From positions 1 to 9,845 of the forward strand of contig VBHV01000219.1 of the NCBI GenBank assembly GCA_005881995.1: a stretch of 9,845 bases of DNA, in the 5' to 3' direction. The stretch's first letter is position 1. Each line of letters starts with the position of its first letter. Shown piece by piece: positions 1-4,594 of the stretch. A program made the translations under genes and the position numbers. This DNA is from Chloroflexota bacterium. Lineage in GTDB: Bacteria; Chloroflexota; Ktedonobacteria; Ktedonobacterales; Ktedonobacteraceae. Below the pieces are notes generated by a model. That model saw only the letters and a program-made list of their open reading frames with translations, searched no databases and was not told the DNA's origin.

Positions 1-51
1 TATGATAAGATAGACCCATCGCAGAGAGCTTGACCATAGGAGAAAGGCAGA

Positions 52-651
52 ATGCAAAAGGTGGATGTGGGTCCTGATGGGCAAGAAGTCATCAAACCCC
101 GTGGGGACCGTCCCCAGACTTCAACTCGCTTGCTTGATCGCTTTCGCGCCAGCATCTTTGACTGGCAAGGGCCAAAGGTCCATTTCGGACTTATTCTTTC
201 CGGTGACAAACTCATCAATAATAAGGATTACCGGGATAAACTCCTTCGTATTGAACCTGAAGCCATCGGCGGAGAGATGGAGGGAACAGGGGTCTATGCA
301 GCTGCCTACCGTAACAAGGTTGATTGGATACTGGTCAAGGCTATCTGCGACTGGGCAGATGGAAACAAAGACCAGGAGAAGGAGGTTCGCCAGAAAGAGC
401 ACGTTCTTACGTATGCCGGGCATAGTGAGAGCGTACGAGATATTGCCTGGTCTCCTGATAGTAGTCGTCTTGCAACTGCAAGCAATGATCATACCGTACA
501 CATCTGGGACGCAATGAGCGGTGCCCACATCTATACCTATGGTGGGCACACCAAATGGGCCACTTCTCTCGCGTGGTCACCCGATGGGACGCGTATTGCC
601 TCAGCCAGTAATGACATGACGGTACAAATCTGGCAAGCAAGTCATTGTTAA
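52..651 (+). CDS. Truncated nucleoside phosphorylase (MTA/SAH nucleosidase-like) fused to two WD40 repeats
   Basis: A 199-residue protein. Residues about 40-107 match the C-terminal half of the PNP_UDP/MTAN fold: a VHFGLILSG strand, the ribose-binding EMEG at 75-78, and an AICDWADG segment at 97-104 whose Asp100 aligns with the catalytic Asp of the family. The N-terminal half, with the glycine-rich GIAGG motif, is absent. Residues about 118-156 and 160-197 are two WD40 repeats (GHSESVRDIAWSPDSSRLA and GHTKWATSLAWSPDGTRIA, each ending in an IW dipeptide). Two blades cannot close a propeller, which usually has seven. AGGAG at 38-42 lies nine bases before the ATG, so translation is possible, but the upstream frame has stops at 31-33 and 37-39. 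The protein is probably a remnant of a longer phosphorylase-WD40 receptor that lost its N-terminus, most blades and perhaps a central NTPase. Catalysis is unlikely. It could instead be a real small gene. Confidence 0.65.
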   Translation: MQKVDVGPDGQEVIKPRGDRPQTSTRLLDRFRASIFDWQGPKVHFGLILSGDKLINNKDYRDKLLRIEPEAIGGEMEGTGVYAAAYRNKVDWILVKAICDWADGNKDQEKEVRQKEHVLTYAGHSESVRDIAWSPDSSRLATASNDHTVHIWDAMSGAHIYTYGGHTKWATSLAWSPDGTRIASASNDMTVQIWQASHC

Positions 652-662
652 CCGTACCTACG

Positions 663-802
663 AATGATGGCCAGGGCGACCGCGAGGGTCGCCCGTACAA
701 TACACGGTGACGTGGAAAACAGGCAAGTTGGTATTGTACGGGCGACCCTCGCGGTCGCCCTGGAAGTCAAATCGTCTTTCTAGCAATCTCTCACAGACTC
801 TG
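663..802. mobile_element. MITE-like non-autonomous element, copy 1
   Basis: A 140-bp element with no coding capacity. It is flanked by the 9-bp direct repeat GTACCTACG (654-662 and 803-811), which reads as a target-site duplication. Its right end, read inward on the minus strand, is CAGAGTCTGTGAGAGATTGC, matching the ends of copy 2 (CAGGGTCTGTGAATGATGGC). Its left end lacks the outer 11 bases of that repeat and starts at AATGATGG. The core holds two 33-bp arms that are perfect reverse complements. It starts two bases after the tested region between the stop codon of the upstream WD40 gene (649-651) and the direct repeat. The mobilising transposase is not in the window. Confidence 0.75.
671..763. 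repeat. Perfect 33-bp inverted repeat with nested palindromes (MITE copy 1 core)
   Basis: Arms 671-703 and 731-763 are exact reverse complements around a 27-base loop. Each arm also contains its own hairpin, GGGCGACC-GCGAG-GGTCGCCC (8-bp stem, 5-base loop). The sequence can therefore fold as one long stem or two short ones. No T-tract follows, so it is not a classical terminator, though it could stall polymerase or protect an upstream mRNA end. Confidence 0.9.
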
Positions 803-820
803 GTACCTACGCTAAAATAC

Positions 821-849
821 TTGCAAAGTAAGCCCAAAGCGGATACAGT
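821..849 (+). promoter_or_regulatory. Weak candidate promoter for the 920-2102 genes
   Basis: TTGCAA (821-826) and TACAGT (844-849) are separated by 17 bases. Each matches four of six sigma-70 consensus positions. It is the best candidate between MITE copy 1 and the next gene, but a match this weak is expected by chance. A 7-bp stem with one G-T pair (about 879-903) lies downstream, just before the ribosome binding site. Confidence 0.22.
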
Positions 850-919
850 GGTATCATGAAAAAATAGGAACATCAAGAGCGCCGGAGGTTTTCTTCACGG
901 CGTTAAAGGGAGGTGAACT

Positions 920-1573
920 ATGGCATTCGATATTCACCAGAAGGTATTCGATAGGGATGGCATGATACTTGATAAAAAGGCCAGCCAGTATCAAGACCAG
1001 CTGATGCAGTTGTTCGAGCAGTCGCCCGAAGGGCGGGCGCTCAGGGACGAGGGCGTCGAAGGCGGTTGGGCCAATATGCTGATTGATTTTGGGATGCACT
1101 ATCTCAGCGTCACCCCACCACAGATGACTCCCCGTCATCTACGCGAAATCCTGTTCGAGCTTTTCCCGCGCAAGGTTTCCGCTCCTGCTGATGAAGCGCC
1201 TGAGATCATCCGCGAGTTGCAGGCTTTTTGGCAATTCCTGCAACGTGAGTTCCAGCTAGAGAACGCGGCTGCCTGTCTCGGCATATTGAATGACAGGGCG
1301 GCTCGCGAACTGCAGAGGAAAATGAGCGACCCGGCCACCTTCGGGATTGCCAAGTCTTTCGTGATGATGGGGATGGAGAGAGGCTTCGACCTGAGCACTG
1401 AAGAGGGAATTAATGAGTGGATGGCAACCTACAACGCTGAAATAGCCACGGGTGCTGCACCGCGTATCCCTTTGCCCGGCGAACGGAGCGAGCAGGCTCA
1501 GCAGTTCCGCGAAAAGCTACAACAGCCCGGAACGGCCAGGAACAGGCGCAAGAAAAACCGCCGGAGGAAATAG
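920..1573 (+). CDS. Uncharacterised soluble protein with basic C-terminal tail
   Basis: 217 residues. I recognise no named domain. It has no signal peptide or membrane segment and looks mostly alpha-helical. Distinctive parts are a GGWANMLIDFGMHYL segment near residue 48, a TPRHLREILFELFPRKV segment near residue 69, and a FVMMGMERGFDLSTEEGINEWM segment starting near residue 147. It ends in an arginine/lysine-rich tail (RNRRKKNRRRK, 207-217) that could bind nucleic acid, though that is only composition. The start is well supported by GGGAGGTGA at 908-916. The stop lies 16 bases before the DUF6398 gene, so the two are almost certainly co-transcribed and may work together. Confidence 0.85.
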   Translation: MAFDIHQKVFDRDGMILDKKASQYQDQLMQLFEQSPEGRALRDEGVEGGWANMLIDFGMHYLSVTPPQMTPRHLREILFELFPRKVSAPADEAPEIIRELQAFWQFLQREFQLENAAACLGILNDRAARELQRKMSDPATFGIAKSFVMMGMERGFDLSTEEGINEWMATYNAEIATGAAPRIPLPGERSEQAQQFREKLQQPGTARNRRKKNRRRK

Positions 1574-1589
1574 GAAGCAGGAGGGATCT

Positions 1590-2102
1590 ATGGCCAAACA
1601 TAGTACGTCGCAGAATGTTCCCAAAGAGCTGCAGGCGCGGTTCGACGAAATCACCCAGTTGACAGATGCCTTCAGCAAAGACTACCTGAATGACGAGTAC
1701 GCGCAACTCTGCCGTGAGGTAACGGCGACGCTCTGCCGCAAACGCCCTTCCCCTCTGACCGGGGGAAAAGCCGCCACCTGGGCGTGCGGGGTCATTCACG
1801 CGGTGGGCACGGTCAACTTTCTCTTCGACGCCTCGCAGAAACCCTATGTTCCGGCGAGCCAGATAGCGAGCCACTTCGGTCTCGGTACGAGTACCATGCA
1901 GACGAAATCCAAGCAGATCCGCGATCTATTGGACATGTATCAGATGGCCCCGGATTGGACAATCCCGTCCATGATCGACCAGAACCCGCTCATCTGGATG
2001 ATTCAGGTCAATGGGCTGATCATGGATGTACGCCACGCGCCGCGCCATATCCAGGAGGAAGCGTTCCGCAAAGGATTGATCCCGTATATACCTGAGGCGT
2101 GA
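1590..2102 (+). CDS. DUF6398 domain protein
   Basis: 170 residues, recognised from memory as DUF6398, a domain also found next to or fused with pRiA4b ORF-3-like proteins. Family-like features are LTDAFSKDYLNDEYAQL (24-40), RKRPSPL (50-56), ATWACGVIHAVGTVNFLFD (62-80), a helix-turn-helix-like stretch ASQIASHFGLGTSTMQTKSK (89-108), NPLIWMIQVNGLIMDVR (132-148) and the ending GLIPYIP. The layout, an Ala-rich helix followed by an HTH-like pair, resembles a cyclin/TFIIB-type fold; that is inference. The function is unknown, with nucleic-acid binding the leading guess. The ATG at 1590 has AGGAGG at 1579-1584, five bases upstream, and was preferred over in-frame starts inside the preceding gene. It forms a tight pair with the gene before it. 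Confidence 0.85.
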   Translation: MAKHSTSQNVPKELQARFDEITQLTDAFSKDYLNDEYAQLCREVTATLCRKRPSPLTGGKAATWACGVIHAVGTVNFLFDASQKPYVPASQIASHFGLGTSTMQTKSKQIRDLLDMYQMAPDWTIPSMIDQNPLIWMIQVNGLIMDVRHAPRHIQEEAFRKGLIPYIPEA

Positions 2103-2163
2103 GCTTAGTGCATATTCACGTAGTAGCCTTTGCTTGATAAACTCGGGGAGGCGAGAGATTCTT

Positions 2164-3621
2164 ATGACACAGGTGGATTTCGCGCTGATCAGCATTCGTC
2201 CCGACGAATTCGCAGCTGTCCTTAAACGCTTTCCTACCAAAGTGCAAAAGGGCAAGAGCGGACGAACATACGGAATTGCGCAGGTTCCTACTAAGATCGG
2301 AAAAACTTGCAGCGTAGCCGTCGTTCGCTGCAGCGAACAGGGCAATGATGCGGCTCAACAGGTCGCCAACGACGTGATCAATGACCTGGACCCCCAGATG
2401 CTGCTCGTCGTCGGCATCGCCGGTGGAGTTCCCAGCGACGATTTTACCCTGGGAGATGTCATCATCTCTACCCGCATCGATAATCTGAATGTGAGCAAGC
2501 GCTCCGACGATGGCAGAGAAGAGTTCGATATGCGAGGCGGGATTCATCCAGGCATTAGCGATATTACCGCCAGTCTCCTGCTGTATCAAACGGGACTCGC
2601 AGGGTGGAACGATGCAGCTTCCATTACCTTGGACCGCCCAGGAGTAGATCTGCGACAATTTGAGATGGACGAATTTCAAGCAAAAATCGCAGGTGGAGCG
2701 AAAAATGCCCCCTGGTATCAACAGGTACGCGCATCCCTTACAGCGCACTTCGGCAGTGAAACGAACCGCACTCGTCCCCCTCTCTTCGAAACCGGAACGA
2801 TCGCTTCCAGCAACAGCGTGATTCGCAATATTGACATACTCGTGCAATGGTTACAAACCGCGCGCACTATCCTGGCAGTGGAGATGGAGTCGGCTGGAGT
2901 GTACCAGGCCACGCAGGGCATCCAGCGACAATACCCGGTCATGGCTATGCGTGGCATCAGCGACATCATCGGCTTGGAGCGGAATAATCAGTGGACAAAG
3001 TATGCTTGCCAAGCAGCGGCTGCTTTCGCTTACGCTTTCGTCACCGCTGGCATTATCACTCCGAGAGGGAACATACCCTCTACCAATGGAGATGCAAACG
3101 CTTCACCCTCGCCCTCTCAGGGGCAAGTTCGAGCCAGGCAGGTTCAGAACGAAAACCAGGAAAAGAGAGCAGGGCCTGTTGAGGTCTTCATCAGCTATTC
3201 AGAAGAGGATGAGAGATTTAAGAAGCAACTGGAAACCCATCTCGTGATGCTGCGACGTGAAGGGATGATTCGTCCCTGGCATAGCCAGCAAATTGAAGCG
3301 GGTCAGGAATGGGAGCAAGAAACGGCGAGCCATATTGACTCCGCTCAGATTATCCTCTTACTGGTAAGCTCGAGTTTTTTAGCCTCCGATCAACTCTATG
3401 AAAATGAATTGATGCGTGCCATGGAACGGCAAGCAGCAGGCGCTGCCCGTGTGGTTCCGATTATCCTACGCTATGTCGATCTAGAGCAGACTCCCTTTAA
3501 AAAGTTACTGGCCCTGCCCCGCAATGGCAAACCCATCGATTCCTGGCGCAACACCGATGAAATATGGACCAGCATCACCCGGGAGATTCGGCAGCTGTGT
3601 GAGCAACTGCGCAACAGATAG
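2164..3621 (+). CDS. Nucleoside phosphorylase-TIR fusion, predicted defence effector
   Basis: 485 residues in two domains. Residues 1 to about 295 are a PNP_UDP/MTAN-type nucleoside phosphorylase with GIAGG (84-88), LGDVIIS (96-102), EMESAG (240-245, base and ribose contacts) and RGISD (263-267, catalytic Asp267), so it appears intact. A polar Pro/Ser/Gln-rich linker (about 300-336) leads to a TIR domain (338-480): VFISYSEEDE (341-350), PWHSQQIEAGQEWEQE (371-386), IILLLVSSSFLASDQLY (396-412) and ENELMRAM (413-420). Glu415 aligns with the catalytic Glu of NAD-cleaving TIRs. Both domain families break or rearrange N-glycosidic bonds. It has no membrane segment and is probably cytoplasmic. The start is the ATG at 2164 (GGGGAGG at 2144-2150, a long spacer of 13); TTG 2134 would add ten unlikely residues. 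It lies 61 bases after the DUF6398 gene. An antiphage or cell-suicide role is inferred from domain content. Confidence 0.9.
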   Translation: MTQVDFALISIRPDEFAAVLKRFPTKVQKGKSGRTYGIAQVPTKIGKTCSVAVVRCSEQGNDAAQQVANDVINDLDPQMLLVVGIAGGVPSDDFTLGDVIISTRIDNLNVSKRSDDGREEFDMRGGIHPGISDITASLLLYQTGLAGWNDAASITLDRPGVDLRQFEMDEFQAKIAGGAKNAPWYQQVRASLTAHFGSETNRTRPPLFETGTIASSNSVIRNIDILVQWLQTARTILAVEMESAGVYQATQGIQRQYPVMAMRGISDIIGLERNNQWTKYACQAAAAFAYAFVTAGIITPRGNIPSTNGDANASPSPSQGQVRARQVQNENQEKRAGPVEVFISYSEEDERFKKQLETHLVMLRREGMIRPWHSQQIEAGQEWEQETASHIDSAQIILLLVSSSFLASDQLYENELMRAMERQAAGAARVVPIILRYVDLEQTPFKKLLALPRNGKPIDSWRNTDEIWTSITREIRQLCEQLRNR

Positions 3622-3646
3622 GGTAAACATTAATTCAGGGTCTGTG

Positions 3647-3689
3647 AATGATGGCCCGGGCGACCGCAAATGATGGCCAGGGCGACCGC
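3647..3689 (+). repeat. Internal tandem duplication within MITE copy 2
   Basis: The 21-base unit AATGATGGCC(C/A)GGGCGACCGC occurs at 3647-3667 and 3669-3689 with a single mismatch and one base between. Copy 1 has the unit once. It adds a half hairpin that could pair with the right arm. Confidence 0.85.
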
Positions 3690-3768
3690 GAGGGTCGCCC
3701 GTACAATACACGTGACGTGTAACACGAGCAGTTTGGTATTGTACGGGCGACCCTCGCGGTCGCCCTGG
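3677..3768. repeat. Perfect 33-bp inverted repeat (MITE copy 2 core)
   Basis: Arms 3677-3709 and 3736-3768 are exact reverse complements and identical to the arms of copy 1. The loop (26 bases) differs in sequence from that of copy 1, so the arms are better conserved than the loop. Confidence 0.9.
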
Positions 3769-3831
3769 CTGTCAAATTGTCTTCCTGGCAATCATTCACA
3801 AATCCTGAACATTAATTAGAGCACTGCTGAC

Positions 3832-3852
3832 GACACCTCGTCATCTGATGCT
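3832..3852 (+). repeat. Left terminal inverted repeat of the dinB cassette
   Basis: Begins GACACCTCGTCAT and continues CTGATGCT. It pairs with 4485-4505, differing at two positions. The adjacent bases form a small perfect hairpin, TGACGA-CACC-TCGTCA (3828-3843), that spans the element boundary. Confidence 0.8.
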
Positions 3853-3873
3853 TGAAAGGGGTGCGTGCTGAGT

Positions 3874-4428
3874 CTACTCTTCCCCCTGTACTATGAGCGG
3901 GTGCGCAGTGGATGGCGGAGTCGCTAGATTCCTCTTGCCTCCATCTTCCAGAGCGGCGAGGCCGTGCATGCCAAGGGAGTAGGCAATCTCGCCGCCGTGA
4001 TGGATGTCATGCTCCATAACGTGCCAGATGACCCAGCCGCGGGTAAGTGTGTATATCTGGCCTTTCCACTCATCCTGGACAGTCGATTGCAGATCTGAGA
4101 GCGTATAACGTCCCAATACCTCCTGCATGACCTGCCAGGTCTTCTCCAATCCGCTTACCAGTTCACTTGCGGAGCGCGGCTGGCTGCCAGGTTCGGCCCA
4201 TGTGCCAAAAGCAGCGAAGTCCTCATCGCCCTCTTCCAGGTTATAATGGAACCAGCCTGCTCGCACGGCGATGATGTGGCGCGCCAGTTCATCGATTGAA
4301 CGGAGGTTGGGCGCAGCACGCAGCGCAAGCTGCTCCGGTGAGAGTCGAGCGAGGGCTATGCTCAACTGGTTCTGGTAGTGTTGCCAGCCCTGAGTAAAGA
4401 ACGCCAGAGTTTCGCTTGTTTCGCTCAT
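3874..4428 (-). CDS. DinB-family (DinB_2/YfiT-like) putative metal-dependent protein
   Basis: 184 residues with the four-helix DinB/YfiT fold. The three metal-binding histidines are recognisable: His51 in ELARHII, and His140 with His144 in WHVMEHDIHHGGEI (135-148). The helix around RSIDELARHI (43-52) and the WFHYNLEEGDED segment (59-70) are typical of the family. DinB-like proteins include thiol-dependent S-transferases (bacillithiol or mycothiol type) and many of unknown substrate, so the reaction here is not determined. It is cytoplasmic with no signal peptide. AAGGAG lies eight bases before the ATG (complement of 4437-4442). Length is within the usual 150-190. It is the sole passenger of the 3832-4505 cassette and points opposite to all other intact genes in the window, consistent with acquisition by transposition. 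Confidence 0.88.
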   Translation of the reverse strand: MSETSETLAFFTQGWQHYQNQLSIALARLSPEQLALRAAPNLRSIDELARHIIAVRAGWFHYNLEEGDEDFAAFGTWAEPGSQPRSASELVSGLEKTWQVMQEVLGRYTLSDLQSTVQDEWKGQIYTLTRGWVIWHVMEHDIHHGGEIAYSLGMHGLAALEDGGKRNLATPPSTAHPLIVQGEE

Positions 4429-4484
4429 GTTTTTCGCTCCTTGTGACTAAAAGGGTAAAATCGACAGTTGAAACGCAATTAGAG

Positions 4485-4505
4485 AGTATCATATGACGAG
4501 GTGTC
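4485..4505 (-). repeat. Right terminal inverted repeat of the dinB cassette
   Basis: Read on the minus strand it begins GACACCTCGTCAT and continues ATGATACT. It contains TATGAT (4488-4493, minus), a five-of-six match to a -10 box facing the dinB-family gene. Confidence 0.8.
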
Positions 4506-4515
4506 CTGCTGACAT
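4488..4515 (-). promoter_or_regulatory. Candidate promoter for the dinB-family gene, built across the cassette end
   Basis: On the minus strand ATGTCA (4510-4515) and TATGAT (4488-4493) are 16 bases apart, matching four and five of six consensus positions. The -10 lies in the right inverted repeat and the -35 in flanking target DNA, so expression could depend on where the cassette lands. The predicted leader is about 50 bases. Confidence 0.35.
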
Positions 4516-4537
4516 GCTTATCCTTCTATGGTAAGAT
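4509..4537 (+). promoter_or_regulatory. Candidate promoter for the 4595 gene
   Basis: CTGACA (4509-4514, five of six) and TAAGAT (4532-4537, four of six) with the ideal 17-base spacer. Transcription would begin about 4543-4545, inside the 4538-4560 stem, so the transcript would not form that terminator. The -35 overlaps the right copy of the cassette's target duplication and the divergent dinB promoter candidate. Confidence 0.35.
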
Positions 4538-4568
4538 TGGGCCATTACAGGTATGGCCCATTTTTATT
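4538..4568 (+). terminator. Rho-independent terminator
   Basis: TGGGCCAT (4538-4545) and ATGGCCCA (4553-4560) form a perfect 8-bp stem around a 7-base loop, followed by TTTTTATTT. The T-tract is on the plus strand only. The nearest upstream plus-strand gene is now the TIR fusion, ending at 3621. Without the two mobile insertions the stem would lie about 52 bases after that stop codon, so it is probably that gene's original terminator. Confidence 0.7.
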
Positions 4569-4594
4569 TGCTCTGGAAGAGGTGTAAAAGTATT

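Larger units (their letters stand above)
3636..3807. mobile_element. MITE-like non-autonomous element, copy 2 (both ends intact)
   Basis: A 172-bp element flanked by the 10-bp direct repeat AACATTAATT (3626-3635 and 3808-3817). Terminal inverted repeats CAGGGTCTGTGAATGATGGC and, from the right end, CAGGATTTGTGAATGATTGC match at 17 of 20 positions. The core is the same 33-bp perfect inverted repeat as copy 1. Its extra length is explained by an internal 22-base duplication and by the left terminus that copy 1 lacks. The perfect duplication suggests a fairly recent insertion. CAGGG-type ends with 8-10 bp duplications recall the ISAs1 family; this assignment is tentative. Confidence 0.85.
3832..4505. 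mobile_element. Transposase-less cassette with terminal inverted repeats carrying a dinB-family gene
   Basis: A 674-bp segment whose ends are 21-bp imperfect inverted repeats starting GACACCTCGTCAT (left 3832-3852, right 4485-4505; 19 of 21 identical). It is flanked without a gap by the 8-bp direct repeat CTGCTGAC (3824-3831 and 4506-4513). Inverted ends plus an abutting direct repeat are the signature of transposition. The only gene inside is the DinB-family gene, which fills 555 of 674 bases; no transposase is present. It fits the published concept of a passenger-carrying IS derivative (transporter IS) moved by a transposase acting in trans. Several IS families make 8-bp duplications, and I cannot assign one from these ends. 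Confidence 0.8.

Noticed and set aside
663..802. Reading the palindromic repeats as a CRISPR array or as rho-independent terminators.
   Set aside because: There are only two arms per site, inverted rather than direct, with no regular spacers; no T-tract follows the stems. Inverted ends and direct flanking repeats fit a MITE.
1452..1589. Long 5' extension of the DUF6398 gene overlapping the preceding gene.
   Set aside because: It overlaps a better-supported gene by about 120 bases, while ATG 1590 has a perfect AGGAGG and matches the family N-terminus.
2134..2163. TTG start adding ten residues to the phosphorylase-TIR protein.
   Set aside because: The family starts close to the VDFALI strand, the extension includes the GGGGAGG ribosome binding site itself, and an ATG is available at 2164.
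4468..4497. TTGAAA (4468-4473) with TATGAC (4492-4497) as the promoter of the 4595 gene.
   Set aside because: The spacer is 18 bases with a weak -10, and its transcript would run into the 4538 terminator; the 4509-4537 candidate avoids this.
4553..4594. Upstream in-frame ATG giving a 14-residue longer version of the 4595 protein.
   Set aside because: The ATG is part of a terminator stem with no ribosome binding site, and the extra residues do not look like the family; ATG 4595 has GAGGTG at a suitable distance.
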